From: Zhengitettix transpicula
Taxonomy: Eukaryota > Arthropoda > Insecta > Orthoptera > Tetrigidae
Assembly (NCBI GenBank): GCA_037074705.1
Contig: CM073590.1
Span: 90,574,947-90,638,946 of the forward strand
Direction: 5' to 3'
Length of the DNA: 64,000 nt
The notes under the pieces were generated by a model, which did not search any database, was not told the DNA's origin, and saw only the letters and a program-made list of their open reading frames with translations. Below, piece after piece: positions 52,101 to 59,375 of the stretch (position 1 is the first letter of the stretch; the number at the start of each line of letters is the position of its first letter). The translations under genes and the position numbers were made by a program.

Positions 52101-53585
52101 ATATTTTATGTAAAGAAAGCAATTATTCTTATACCTCATTATATTCTACCATTATGCTGTTTGTTAAAAATAATTTCGACATATTTACAAGAACTTCAGA
52201 TGTGCACATGTTAGTCAAGCAAAAAATAACTATAAAGGACATATGTAATATAATGTAATACTATTATTACGAATTACGAAAACGTTGCTGTCTCTCTTTT
52301 CATCTACTAACAATAACACAATTACTCGTTAGTGACGTGTTTTCTACAGAATGCGTGGTATTGTTTATGGTTTATTCAAAAGCAACTCTCTCAGTATCAC
52401 AAGGAAGTTAAAATTGTAGGCCTGGTTCGGAAGTGCTACGATTTTCACTCTGAATTGCTGTTAGCATGCAAAGGTCCAATCTCTCTCCAAAAAAAAATTG
52501 TGAATGCTCTCAAGGCGGGAAAATGCACGAAAGGGAATGCGTTACAGGTTTCCCCATTAGTCACGCATTATTTCAATTTCGTGTAGTTTAAATTTTTTCG
52601 TAGTACATCCAATCATTATTGCCCAATACTTTATAAACGTAATGGCGCATATTATCGAATAATGAAAACATATTCAGCTTCGCTGTCCAAGATTAAGCTC
52701 TACCTCGACAATAGTTTTTAACATTTAATTAGGTTTTTCCATTATTGGAGAAGATTTATTTAAACAAAGCCTTGTACGTTGTCGGGTTTTAGAGAGATTA
52801 TTGTTCTGAGTGGATCCATAAGACTTCCAGTTATGTCGACAGTGGGTTATCATTGCGCCTTCTCCATCCAAAGAAAAAACATTAGGCTATAAGACGGAGA
52901 AACTTTATTGGGTATACATGGCACGATGCCAGGACACGTTGAGAAAATCCTTTCACATTCATCGAATAGTGTTAATTACAAACCGCAACCATTCGGTAAG
53001 AAACCCGAATACGTCTCATTCAATTGCAGGGAAAAATTGTAATATTTTATTACAATATATTTAACAATTGTTTGTTCTTACGTGTAGCAAATTTAATGGT
53101 GTGAAAATTAATTTTACTTTGCTACACAAGCAAGAATATGAATCATATAATTTTAAAATATATCCTGTTTTAAATATTAGTGTTGTTCCGACCTGTGGAA
53201 AATTACAGGTTTCTAATTTTACTCTCCATTCACAGTAATGAGCAGGTAACTAGCCTCATTTAAGTTATATTTTTAATATTTGTGAAAACAAGCATAAAAA
53301 TTACATAAACATCGACTAACATATTTGTAAACATATAATTTGGAAAAATGATATAACGCGCTTTCTGTTTCGGATACTTACAGTTCATGTCAACAAGGAC
53401 AGCATCTTCCAATGGAGGTCTGCGATGATTATTGTAGGCCCTGCACCTGAGGCTGGAGTGGAGGTCTGCCCTGCTGAGGGCCCTCATGGACACTTCTGCT
53501 CGAACTCGGCCCCCGGGCATGGGCACTGTGCTGTTCGAAACAAGATGGTCATCGCGGTACCATTCCACTGTCGGCGTAGGTCTCC
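9480..53585 (-). CDS. side-like: Sidestep-family Ig/FN3 transmembrane cell-adhesion protein (10 visible exons, 5' partial)
   Basis: Exons joined in order: 53585-53382, 50444-50293, 47200-47056, 44740-44610, 44530-44371, 33753-33460, 29250-28939, 16333-16043, 13638-13460, 9653-9480. They total 2042 nt, which is two bases of a split codon plus 679 codons and TGA. All introns begin GT and end AG, and the phases 1,0,1,0,1,1,1,1,0 keep one frame. The domain order is half Ig2, Ig3, Ig4, Ig5, FN3, transmembrane helix, cytoplasmic tail. Family hallmarks are seen: SGSRPPAKITWW in Ig3, DVYFDC and VEWRHN in Ig4, ELDYGTLLCWA and PCVFHI in Ig5, and a DGxP-like motif in the tail (KNPDVIPQ). In Drosophila, Side proteins are ligands of Beat receptors on motor and other axons; a similar role here is inference. 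The paralogue (Side to Side-VIII) is not resolved. Automatic annotation might call it nephrin- or syg-2-like. The N-terminus lies outside the window. Confidence 0.93.
9734..9770. repeat. 14-bp-arm inverted repeat near the terminal exon
   Basis: The arms AGTAATACCTCTAT (9734-9747) and ATAGAGGTATTACT (9757-9770) are perfect complements around a 9-nt loop. It sits between the last acceptor of the side-like gene and the LINE reverse-transcriptase remnant. Confidence 0.85.
9760..11500 (+). mobile_element. 5'-truncated LINE with RT C-terminus, RNase H and 3' A-rich tail (dead)
   Basis: Near 9802-9890 the frame reads AYTDDRIFLIPVKSRRELE, a degenerate YADD catalytic box. After a frameshift, 9891-10187 gives VRYLGLVIDGRLLFSP and LPIITYGT, the RT end. 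10560-11050 gives VIYTDGSK-like and RNase H sequence (IILTDSKEA, ITIAWLPAHKDIVGHDRAD). 11148-11381 ends with a zinc-finger-like PLCSSCKES...HVLFDCPKY. The tail is an A-rich (AAAAT)n run ending about 11500. Gene order and RNase H fit R1/I/Jockey-group LINEs. Several frame breaks show it is inactive. It lies in the intron before the terminal side-like exon, antisense to the gene. Confidence 0.88.
11501..13459. other. intron remainder without recognised coding sequence
   Basis: This is the rest of the last intron (9654-13459). A locally GC-richer block at about 12170-12460 has no recognisable domain on either strand and may be old repeat sequence. Confidence 0.5.
13460..13638 (-). CDS. side-like: side-like exon: cytoplasmic tail, middle part
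   Basis: The acceptor GTTCGCAG ends at 13639 and the donor GTAAATAC starts at 13459. The split codon gives Val, then EPDERVEFLAARYQHISTIE. The reading continues with Ser/Val-rich sequence and RNGMPLRDLAM, ending in phase 0. There is no recognisable domain; one tyrosine is in ARYQH and another in DGYAGF. Side-family tails vary widely, so membership rests on splice phase and on the GC content and coding look compared with the AT-rich intron. Confidence 0.82.
14270..14735 (+). repeat. GGATCC-family retroposon, copy 1
   Basis: Boxes shared with the other copies, in order: GGCTACCTTTGGGGATGCCT, GAGGTGTATGTTCCGGGGTC, CGGGTAGGATCCTTAAA, TAGCCCGGG, TTAACCCTTGGCTACC and ATTAAAGGGGAGTTGCC. The copy ends TAGCCTGTTACCCTAAAAAA. 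The A-rich end fits a retroposon read on the + strand. No long reading frame is present, so it is either non-autonomous or a LINE 3'UTR. Confidence 0.75.
16043..16333 (-). CDS. side-like: side-like exon: transmembrane helix and start of cytoplasmic tail
   Basis: The acceptor TTCTCACAG ends at 16334 and the donor GTGAGG starts at 16042. The split codon gives Glu, then RPRGAGLLTP. A hydrophobic helix of about 24 residues follows (ALSVVAGVAAALLVVALGVA, then TLV), with the stop-transfer RMFCYRRNQHRK. The tail is Ser/Gly/Asp-rich and ends GDDKNPDVIPQPMA. The open frame continues past the donor to 15888, but the donor and the phase match with the next exon support splicing here. It is separated from the FN3 exon by a 12.6-kb intron. 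Confidence 0.93.
18089..18138. repeat. (TA)n microsatellite
   Basis: About 50 bp of uninterrupted alternating A and T. Confidence 0.95.
18590..18930 (-). repeat. GGATCC-family retroposon, copy 2
   Basis: Reverse-complement copy. On the + strand it reads GGCTACATGAGGGTTATCCA, then CCCCTTTAATAGCATAGGAA, TTTAAGGATCCTACCCGG and TTCCAATGGGAATAGCG. It is 5' truncated compared with the copy at 35.1 kb. Confidence 0.75.
21046..22112 (-). mobile_element. 5'-truncated LINE with 17-bp target-site duplication
   Basis: The 17-bp direct repeat TAAACAACATTATTATA occurs at 21046-21062 and 22096-22112. Between them, on the minus strand, 22095-21728 gives QTNGVLQGDPLSPILFN, then YIYADDMTIAA (intact YADD box) and NDIQINEEKT. 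21670-21103 gives C-terminal sequence in two further frames. The element has frame breaks and is inactive. Its 3' end carries short TGTAA repeats. The intact duplication points to a fairly recent insertion by target-primed reverse transcription. The clade is not resolved. Confidence 0.88.
23133..23174. repeat. 42-bp perfect palindrome
   Basis: The arms at 23133-23153 and 23154-23174 are exact reverse complements with no loop. They are themselves built from a repeated ATTAATTGTA unit. Confidence 0.95.
23723..23768. repeat. TA-rich microsatellite at the end of a CTAGCTGG repeat
   Basis: An imperfect GTATGTATATATATA run directly abutting the repeat's 3' end on the minus strand. This suggests the repeat ends in a TA tail. 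Confidence 0.8.
23790..24185 (-). repeat. CTAGCTGG-type interspersed repeat, copy 3
   Basis: Well preserved and in reverse orientation. On the minus strand it starts AACTAGCTGGAAGCCCGGCG, has GGTTGCTTTTGCGCTATTTT, CTCCTGGGGGTGGTAGGCGT and GTACCAAATTTGGTGAAATT. It ends in ACATACCCACA boxes and a TA run. It is the best single copy for building the family consensus. Confidence 0.75.
24863..24973. repeat. 31-bp-arm inverted repeat enclosing a CGAAACGTCG box
   Basis: The arms 24863-24893 and 24943-24973 match with 3 mismatches in 31. The 49-nt loop contains GATGGCAGTGAACATCATCG followed by AAACGTCGCGC, itself able to pair GATG with CATC. Confidence 0.85.
27711..28835 (+). mobile_element. LINE endonuclease segment with 15-bp target-site duplication, 3' truncated
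   Basis: The direct repeat AACGAGCGTCAAAAT occurs at 27711-27725 and 28821-28835. The insert encodes the start of a LINE second ORF: LSIFNQNIQSL, TELWQNKDD, IYRQPGSD, FNVDYLCDPE and the endonuclease catalytic SDH (GLSDHKGI). It runs on to YIANSNNKIK. The reverse transcriptase expected next is absent; the copy stops at ACAAAATAAAAG. Stop codons are scattered, and part of the sequence before SDH (around 28200-28290) seems deleted. The 3' end lies about 100 bp from the donor of the FN3 exon. Confidence 0.85.
28939..29250 (-). CDS. side-like: side-like exon: fibronectin type III domain
   Basis: The acceptor GTTTGAG ends at 29251 and the donor GTAAGTAC starts at 28938. The split Gly codon is followed by RPDQVHNCSVGNVSTTSF. 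The FN3-type core is visible: CSEGFNGGLPQSFLLEV, then SFSVAGLAPGERYHACVY, then NLKGRSEPVVLTAAT. Sequons are NCS, NVS and NVS. This is the membrane-proximal domain; the end (PERHLPASQH) is a short linker before the transmembrane exon. A truncated LINE ends about 100 bp beyond the donor. Confidence 0.96.
29251..33459. other. 4.2-kb intron between FN3 and Ig5 exons
   Basis: No gene is recognised. 29400-29750 is GC-richer with no domain. A frame at 32539-32814 (+) has 91 codons and a locally coding-like composition (RRASYVYQKK, AAWRRRC), but I recognise no family. The remainder is AT-rich. Confidence 0.5.
32539..32814 (+). other. unclassified 91-codon open frame
   Basis: It stands out from the AT-rich intron by higher GC and varied amino-acid use. 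It contains basic segments (AAWRRRCSVLLE) and EPGLLNDESS. There is no domain, signal peptide or neighbouring gene to support it. It may be a retroposed or transposon fragment, or chance. Confidence 0.2.
33460..33753 (-). CDS. side-like: side-like exon: complete Ig5
   Basis: The acceptor TTTCAG ends at 33754 and the donor GTAACT starts at 33459. The reading begins YSPTCKPNQSRVIGVAKQE and then has the B-strand cysteine in ANISCEVEANP and the core Trp in VTFRWSFNNSAE. It continues through the F-strand cysteine in ELDYGTLLCWAINRVG and ends CVFHIVAAG. Sequons are NIS, NVT and NNS. Ig5 is encoded by one exon, unlike Ig2 to Ig4. The CKPNQ...VAKQE and PCVFHI strings are strongly diagnostic of the family. 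Confidence 0.97.
34121..34158. repeat. 38-bp perfect palindrome
   Basis: The 19-bp arms 34121-34139 and 34140-34158 are exact reverse complements without a loop; the centre is GATATTAATATC. Confidence 0.95.
35140..35695 (+). repeat. GGATCC-family retroposon, copy 3, with duplicated 3' end
   Basis: The longest copy. It has GGCTACCTTTGGGGATGCCT, GAGGTGTATGTTCCGGGGTC, CGGGTAGGATCCTTAAA, AGCCCGGGAGCCCTAGTTAA and the 3' box CTATGCTATTAAAGGGGAGT. The last ~75 bp (CCTATGCTATTAAAGG to an A-rich run) is present twice, beginning near 35547 and near 35621. The open frames on both strands across 35093-35403 are shadows. Confidence 0.8.
35783..36105 (+). repeat. GGATCC-family retroposon, copy 4
   Basis: A second, diverged copy in the same orientation about 90 bp downstream of copy 3. 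It starts within the unit at CTTCCTAAACTGGTCGA and continues through TGCCGGGTAGGATCCTTAAA, TTAACCCTTGGCTACC and GGGAGTTGCC to an A-rich end. Confidence 0.78.
37116..37151. repeat. (TA)n microsatellite
   Basis: About 36 bp of alternating A and T. Confidence 0.95.
38531..39617 (+). pseudogene. unclassified degraded coding remnant
   Basis: Coding-like blocks follow one another on the + strand in shifted frames. 38543-38758 reads LPTKEHVIMIEGNEGIIIEE then NPVAGIVKPRII; about 38826-38895 has LINKNIKDIISNVSSIISHN-like sequence; 38859-39233 includes ELVQSLLQSLLVYNEETKYR; about 39492-39615 reads DYTENIDSLFDMMKKTY and ends at a stop. The composition differs from AT-rich background frames and the blocks are collinear. 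I recognise no family. A mobile-element or virus-derived protein is possible, but that is a guess. Confidence 0.4.
40274..41030 (-). mobile_element. possible long terminal repeat with tRNA-Lys-type primer-binding site
   Basis: On the minus strand, TGGCGCCCAA (40283-40274) matches the primer-binding site used with tRNA-Lys by many gypsy-type LTR elements. Directly before it is a perfect hairpin, CCTGCAAGAA / TTCTTGCAGG (40284-40306). Upstream to about 40870 is a GC-rich block unlike the surroundings, and a TATATAAG box lies at 40941. The 5' boundary is not defined and no second copy is seen, so it may be a solo LTR with a short stub of internal sequence. Confidence 0.4.
42387..44078 (+). mobile_element. 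LINE 3' end beside a 28-bp direct repeat pair
   Basis: A 28-bp exact direct repeat (beginning AGTCCATGCTAACTTAATTT) is at 42387-42414 and 44051-44078. Right after the first copy is a LINE C-terminus: NDLFNRLPKDAHSMALNM and VKKWLVENSCYSLHD. It then has an AATAAATAAATTGATTG-type 3' end near 42625-42660. The remaining 1.4 kb to the second repeat is AT-rich DNA with no LINE features. The repeats look like a target-site duplication around a longer insertion. Confidence 0.6.
44175..44184 (+). other. primer-binding-site-like box TGGCGCCCAA
   Basis: Same ten bases as the box near 40.28 kb but on the + strand. Upstream, 43600-43860 is somewhat GC-richer. No LTR ends could be defined, so this may be chance. 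Confidence 0.25.
44371..44530 (-). CDS. side-like: side-like exon: second half of Ig4
   Basis: The acceptor ATTCCAG ends at 44531 and the donor GTAAGT starts at 44370. The phase-0 reading starts DKVLGPGASRGVILSNQSL (an NQS sequon). It contains the F-strand cysteine in GGNYTCVGVNSQGAG and ends with RPFYLNVL plus one base. The GNYTCVGxNSxGxG pattern is typical of the Ig4 end in Side proteins. It has no internal ATG and was found by frame continuity. Confidence 0.94.
44610..44740 (-). CDS. side-like: side-like exon: first half of Ig4
   Basis: The acceptor TTCCAG ends at 44741 and the donor GTGAGT starts at 44609. The split codon makes Tyr, giving YIPEVQIQLGTSL. This is followed by IREGSDVYFDCHVRAQ with the Ig4 B-strand cysteine, and by VYRVEWRHN with the core Trp. 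It ends in phase 0. The next intron is only 79 bp, the single short intron in the gene. Confidence 0.95.
44741..47055. other. intron between Ig4 and Ig3 exons
   Basis: No gene supported. An open frame at 45962-46258 (+) has 98 codons, including HLYSRYTVLCFISQHF, but no recognisable domain. Confidence 0.5.
47056..47200 (-). CDS. side-like: side-like exon: second half of Ig3
   Basis: The acceptor TCCCACAG ends at 47201 and the donor GTAAGTG starts at 47055. The phase-0 reading begins TSNDGNTTTSTLSF, with an NTT sequon. It carries the F-strand cysteine in DKSLVCRAEN and closes with LEDNWRLQVH plus one leftover base. No long ATG-started reading frame covers it, because the exon lacks its own methionine; it was found by following frame and family pattern. 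A possible earlier donor (CAG/GTACAC) would break the frame to the next exon, so GTAAGT is preferred. Confidence 0.93.
47201..50292. other. intron splitting Ig3
   Basis: Contains the 75-bp tandem repeat at 47.9-48.1 kb and a GC-rich block at about 49240-49690 without recognisable coding sequence (probably old repeat). The rest is AT-rich. Confidence 0.5.
47948..48078 (-). repeat. 75-bp tandem duplication with CTGATGA and GAAAC boxes
   Basis: Two units start at 47948 and 48023 with about 90 percent identity over ACAAAACGCCTTCCGAC-type sequence. On the minus strand each reads a CTGAT(G/A)A box (48025-48019, 47950-47944) followed about 15 nt later by GAAAC or GAAAAC. Confidence 0.75.
50293..50444 (-). 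CDS. side-like: side-like exon: first half of Ig3
   Basis: The acceptor is CATAG (50445-50449) and the donor GTAATT starts at 50292. The leftover T from the preceding exon plus TG makes Leu, giving LRPLDVRLLG. The B-strand cysteine is in YDLLCQSSGSRPP and the core tryptophans in KITWWLDKKRL. The exon ends in phase 0 after SKET. The RYDLLCQSxGSRPPAxITWW pattern is one of the strongest Sidestep-family signatures. The intron interrupts Ig3 between its two cysteines, as in Ig2 and Ig4. Confidence 0.95.
50445..53381. other. intron between Ig3 and Ig2 exons
   Basis: Apart from a tRNA-derived SINE near 51.3 kb, this is AT-rich with no supported gene. Frames at 51992-52258 and 52332-52586 have no recognisable product. 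Confidence 0.55.
51230..51356 (-). repeat. tRNA-derived SINE, copy 1
   Basis: On the minus strand a perfect B box GGTTCGAATCC lies at 51299-51289. About 40 nt upstream is an A-box-like GGGTCAGCGTGAC, and the head (CCGACCTCCTGTG) looks tRNA-related. Downstream sequence is not tRNA. It is not a functional tRNA: the acceptor ends do not pair. Confidence 0.65.
53382..53585 (-). CDS. side-like: side-like exon: second half of Ig2
   Basis: The acceptor ends TTTAG at 53586-53590 and the donor is GTAAGT from 53381 downward. The exon opens with two bases completing a Gly codon, giving RPTPTVEWYRDD. It continues through VSNST (an N-glycosylation sequon) and the F-strand cysteine of Ig2 in SSLRCRAYNN. 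It ends at the Ig2/Ig3 junction with VDMN and one leftover base. An Ig2 domain needs an upstream B-strand cysteine, so at least one more 5' exon must exist; it was not found in 53586-64000. The open frame runs on into the intron past the donor, but that extension has no Ig character. Confidence 0.93.
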
Positions 53586-54339
53586 CTAAACCAGAAACAT
53601 TTTTCTTAATACAATATTTATATTATTGTATAGTTTTTTAAACAAAGAAACTGTCGTTCTTGTTGTTAGGCCAATTGTCTGTTTTAAATTAGGAGACCGA
53701 TGGAGGATAGTGCCGCGACGAGTGTGACCTTGAATCAACCGATCACAAATCTTGAAATAAAGAGGCATTGCGGAACAACAGCGGGTGTTACTCCACTGTT
53801 TTGAGTGAGTTGTATAAATCGTGTGTCGTACGGGGCATCAGTGCCACTATTCACACGGACACACCAGAAGACTTCTTAATTAAAACGGATTATAATTATT
53901 TTTATAATCAATCCGCACCTAGCGTAACAATCGTGATATGTAATCGCTGTTATATCTCAGAGAATGTTAAATATTTTCTTGTGAATTTTTCATGTAGAAG
54001 AATACTGTGTGAAACACACTCGTCAAGGAAAATATAAACTTTCACTATAAATATATAAAAGAGAAATTTAAATAATCGTTACTTATCATTAATATTTTTT
54101 AATACGCAGTAATTCAGTGTAATTGAATTGTAAGAATACGGATCAATCAAATTACATGTGTTTTACCGTTGGATTTAGCCAAAGATGGATGCAATGTGCA
54201 GGCCGAAATAACAACTACCTTTTGTAAAAAAGGTTGAATCGTAAGAATGTCTTACCTTTTAATAAATGTTTTTACAGAAGCCGAGTGGAATTCATGCTGA
54301 GATAAATATTTTGATTTTAGTTTAATAATTTTTTTAGCG

Positions 54340-54525
54340 TAACCGGAAGGTAATCCACGCGGTGACAACGCCTCTTTAATAGCATAGGAAGGGATTTGAA
54401 AGGGGGATGGGGAAGGGTAGAGGAAGGTAGCCAAGGCACATGGGCTATGGTTTTAAGGATCCTACCCGGAATTTACCAAAAGTAATGCAGGACAAAGCCT
54501 AGGAAACCCTCATCAGGGCATTTGG
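54340..54525 (-). repeat. GGATCC-family retroposon, copy 5 (short)
   Basis: A reverse-orientation 3' fragment: on the + strand CTCTTTAATAGCATAGGAAG, GGGATTTGAAAGGGGGATGG and TTAAGGATCCTACCCGG. Confidence 0.75.
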
Positions 54526-54692
54526 CAGTGAATACAGAAATAATATTTTATTTTACGGTACTCTTGGAAAACTGCCGGTAATCTGTCATTTACTTTAGAA
54601 TGATGGTGGCATGAGAATACGCAAAGTCATATCAGCTTTGCAATATTACAATTTTTTATTTGTCTAATTTTCGTACAATTTATTCTAAATTA

Positions 54693-54694
<2 letters not shown>

Positions 54695-54732
<38 letters not shown>
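54695..54732. repeat. (TA)n microsatellite
   Basis: About 38 bp of alternating A and T. Confidence 0.95.
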
Positions 54733-54739
<7 letters not shown>

Positions 54740-57149
54740 TTAATTTCATTTACAATAAATTATATCGATAATAAATTATATAAATACAGTAGTCAAATTA
54801 TGAGAAACTAATCAACTGAATATAATAATAAAGTTTTACTTGCCTCATTCTTAATGATCTAATAATCGATAAAGCAGAAATTCGAAATGGAACATTTAAA
54901 TTGAGAAATAAACCGTTTAGAAATATTGAGGTTTCTAGATATTTTCAACTCATTTATTAGACGTAATAATTATAATAAAAAATCTCAATCCAAGTTTGAG
55001 TTAGTACACTCGTAGTAAAATGAACCTGACGTTCCTTCCTGAATGCAACACCCAACACACTTATCATCCCGATTGATTTTTTGACACATTACAAGGCGGC
55101 TATCAAGTATCCTAATCTTGATATTAAATAGGATTCTTCTTTACGTAATTAAGGTAATAACATTAAGCCGTAAACAGTCACCTAGATGAGTATATATTTA
55201 TTGTTCCGGAAGCTTTAAACATTTTGTAACATTCGTGCTACAGAAATGTTAAATCCTTACAAGAATGATGTTTGAATTTTCTTTATATAAAAAAATAAAT
55301 TATTATTTGAAGTAAAATGAAAATAAAGAAATAATACAGGGATTCATACGGTTTGGTTGATAAATCGTCAACGGTTTCGGTGCACAAGCTTAATACTATT
55401 ACATAATACAGTGATCTTAACTATAATAAAACAAGTCAATATTACAATTGAGCTGAAATATAAAAAGAATTAAATTTTCCTCTTCTCAAAATCATTGTTG
55501 TCAATAAAATGCGAACAAGAAACCTAAAACCTCCCAGATATTTAAACATCTGATGGTTTAGTGTTAAATTGTTAGCTTTCCGCTAATTGACGAATTATTA
55601 TATTATCTTAGAAATTAGTTTTAATTTTTTCTGTTAGGTATGGTGTATATTTTTAAAATAAAAGGGAAGTGAATTACCTTATTATGAGAAGATCTATTTT
55701 GTGTCATAACAAATCCAGTCCGATAAATATGCGGGACAAAATAAGTCGTGTATGTTGTGTTTATATTACACTTTTCCGTCTATTTCCAAAAAAGAGAAAA
55801 CAATAAACGATACATAAATGTAATGATAGTTATGTTTCATGTACGCAGAATATGAAGGCAGAAATAACTTTCGCCCGTAGGTATTATTGTGCTCTGAATC
55901 TGAGACTGACGTTTGGTTTGTATAGCTTGAATGAGTTTTGTGATGTTGTTTCGTTTGTGTTTTTAACTGGTATGGGACCCACAATTCATAAATGAAGTAC
56001 GCGGCTGTAGTCAGTTGTAAAAGAATTTAGCGTAGCCGAAGTAGTTCTTTTAATGGAAATCAATTATATTTCTGGCGGATAGTGGAAATATTGGACGGCT
56101 ACACTACACCCACTGGCTAAACATCGAGTCACACTGGCCGTGTCCAAATGCAAGCCTTCAGTCCGATGTCTATCGCTTCATTGTCGCAAATGGGAAGCAG
56201 GACTTGAAATATATTTCATTGTTGTCATGTTTGGAGAACTCCAATAGCTATTGTCTGAGCTTCTTGGAATTCCATGGTAATTGTACGGAAATTCAAAAGA
56301 GAGTTTCAATATCGGTAATGATAGACATTGTTGATGGTTAATTTCGTAAAAATAATAATTTATTAACAGAAACATTTACAATATTTTTACTAAACCTCTA
56401 GAATTAAAGAAATTTACTAAATTTGATTATTATAATTATATATATTTCAAATTAATGACATGTTTATGTATTGTATAACAATTGCATAAATCAGTTATTT
56501 GTGTTCGCGTTTCATATTCCTTTGTGTTTTATATGAGAAATAAATAGAGATATTTGTATTATATTCATTTTTACTGCTTTGAGGTTTGAACATTAATATA
56601 TAATGATTTTAAACAATACTTATTATATTTCTGTTATACCACAATTAAAAAATGTTAATGATGAAGTTAATGAAGAAATGAATATTGTTAGCTGCGCAGC
56701 CCCTGAAGGCGCGAGTTCTTTGACGCTCAGGCTGCTTTCGCATTTGGTGAGGGACGTTTGTGCTTTGACATTCGTTTAACTTCATTCCGAAAAATCAATT
56801 ACGTTTGTCGCAATAAAACTTCTGAGAATGACACGAATATTCAAATATTAGCCTATCTTAAAACCGTGGTTGTGTGATACACAAATAATATAAGTACGTT
56901 AATGTTTATTTTGCATTTGCAAGTTATAAACCGAATTATTGTGCCTAATTTTATTATATTATTCAGAGTATTTGAAAATATTTCTATTCAAGCGTTAAAT
57001 AATAAGTTTTGAATAATTGGCGTATTTTTATAATTCAGAATGAATATTAGTAATGATGAATATATATCAACGCAATTTCTTAATAATGAATCGCTATATG
57101 TATTGTCATCCTCCACGTAGAAATGAATTTTGTTTTACTTATATGTAAC

Positions 57150-58300
57150 TAGCTGAGTGCTCTGCGTTGCTCGGCTATTTATTTAATTTAGCCTGAAGAA
57201 GATATTGATTCTACACTAACCTCTTGCTAAACATTTCATTTAACCCGCATCAATAGCGTCAGTGTATGGAACATTTACCAATTTATTTCCCCTTCCCGAC
57301 CTAACCCTCGGCATATAACTTCTGACTAAATGACTGACGGTACTTTAAAAACTCGGGAATTCTACTTCATAAATTAACAGTGTCTATAAGTTAAAGACTT
57401 AAAAGTGAAAAGTATTCGCTAACTTAATAAAGTTTAAAAATTCTCCCGGTATCGTGAAGGAGTAAAAATATATAATCTTTAACTAAACAGAGACAGATTT
57501 TTAACTGGAACACTAAGAAAGTCAAAAATACACCCATTACGTTAAGAGGATCAAAACAACTCCGGGTAGCTTTTTGTCAACCACGTCCACAAAAGTACTA
57601 TAAAAGTTCATTAACCACCATGGGTAATACGAAAATTAAACTCAGCGACTCCGATAACTCGTGAATCGACACCATTATAGGTCTCTATTGCATTATTTTT
57701 TATGTAAACCCCTTCCACCACCATCCGATGATGCTTCTCTCTGTTGCCTTCTGGTGTTGAAATGAGACACTTAAAAATAATAGAATAACACTATCAATTT
57801 CAGCGACGCGGAAAACGTTTTATTCAACACTAATAACAGCCGTTTAGAAATGTTTTTTAATTCCACCTCCTCCACCCAAATTCCTAGGGGCTGAACTAAC
57901 CTGTCGGGTAATGCCAGAATTAAACATACTGACTTCCATAACCTCTGATTCAGTTGTTTACGCATTACTTTTATAATATGCCTTTTAACCTCATCCTCAA
58001 CGATCCCCCACACAGAGGGGCAGAACTGCAGCTTAACTAACATAATGAATTTCAGAATTAAACTAACTGACGTCTATAATCTTGGATTTGGCACCAATGT
58101 CGGTAGTTTCGCGATTTTTTATATAACGCACCCTTCATTAGTGGTGCTGCCTTCCCATGCTGTAAAGGGTTAAAATTATACACTAAAGACATCTGAAAGA
58201 GAAACTATTAATCACATCGACCCCGAAAACTAATTACTTGAAGTTAAAAACTGCCGTGTTAGCATTTTTTTTTAATTTCTCTCCCGTTCACCCCTTGGGA
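57150..58300 (+). repeat. CTAGCTGG-type interspersed repeat, degenerate composite (copy 4)
   Basis: It begins CTAGCTGAGTGCTCTGCGTT. Sub-units with AAATTAAACTCAGCGACTCC (near 57632), AGAATTAAACATACTGAC (near 57911) and AGAATTAAACTAACTGACG (near 58053) follow one another, each with a TTGGCACCAATG-like piece. It is strongly decayed compared with the copy at 23.8-24.2 kb. Confidence 0.55.
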
Positions 58301-58750
58301 GATTTCTAAGGCTTCGAAAAGCAGGTGAATAGGTAAAAAAATTCAATGATATGGCAAATGTTTGGTTATATAATTTTTTTTTCCATGTACTCTTATTCTC
58401 TTCAAACAGGGTCTTTACGAACGAACGGTAAAGCCAGAAATATATCAAAACAAACTCTGATTTTCATAGATAGCAACAGAAACCCCAAGACTGTAATGTT
58501 CTATTTCAAGTCCTTTATTTAATTAAACGTTTAACACAAACTACATTACTTGTGTTCAGCAAGACATTTCTCTCAGTGTCCACGCGGGCTCGTGGTAACG
58601 TGCTGATGTTTTTCAATAATTTTACCACTAAAAAATCTTTACCTGGCAAAATTTTGCAATTTTATTTCTTTTATTTGTATCGTCTTGTTTCACCTTTTGC
58701 ACGAAGCCGAATCTAATTTTCTCATTTATTTATATATTATTCAAATATAA

Positions 58751-58880
58751 TGCGCCAATATGTATTGGTAGGGTCATGGCCTCGCATCACAGAAGTCTCG
58801 AGTACGAATCCAAGGCATCAAAGAAACCTGGATTAAGCCAGAAAAAGACTCACTGACCACGCACCGCTCCAAAAAAAAAT
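58751..58880 (+). repeat. tRNA-derived SINE, copy 2, with poly(A)
   Basis: The A-box-like GGTAGGGTCATGGC is followed by the B-box-like GAGTACGAATCC (58800-58811) and a short unrelated body ending in a nine-A run at 58871-58879. It shares TCGCATCACAGA with the SINE at 51.3 kb (there ACGCATCACAGA), so they are probably one family. Confidence 0.6.
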
Positions 58881-58989
58881 AACTAATACTTGTATAGAGA
58901 CGACACCTGGGATTGTAAAACATCGTTCCGTATATAAACCTCACAAACAAATATCAAACAATATGTTTTCCTTGAGTAGAGTATGAGAA

Positions 58990-59375
58990 ACTTGCTGGAT
59001 ACCCGGTATTGCCCGGGTTGTCATTATTAAACTCAGCAAAATCGATAAATTCGGATTTGATTCCAATCTCGGTTATATTTTCGATATTTTTTTAAAGCCC
59101 CTCCAACCTTACCCGTACCATTCGGAAAGATATTGAAATTATACAAAAGAGTTTCTGGAGAAACACTACCTACTTCATTGTCCCCCAAAAATTTTCTTGC
59201 CGAGATTTTATCGGCCGTTTTAACAAGTTATTAAATTTCCACTCCAGTCAATAGGAAGGAGGTGGTAGAAGTGTTTGTTTCCGGTTCTAAAGGAACTCGT
59301 GTATGATTGGTCAGATTCGCTCCTCGAGTGTATATTTGTATGCGGAACATACACACGTAAGTCTATTTTTTATTA
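58990..59375 (+). repeat. CTAGCTGG-type interspersed repeat, copy 5
   Basis: It begins CTTGCTGGATACCCGGTATT, GCCCGGGTTGTCATTATTAA and ACTCAGCAAAATCGAT. It carries the AATCTCGGTTATATTTTCG and AAGGAACTCGTGTATGA boxes and ends GGAACATACACACGTAAGTC. Confidence 0.7.
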
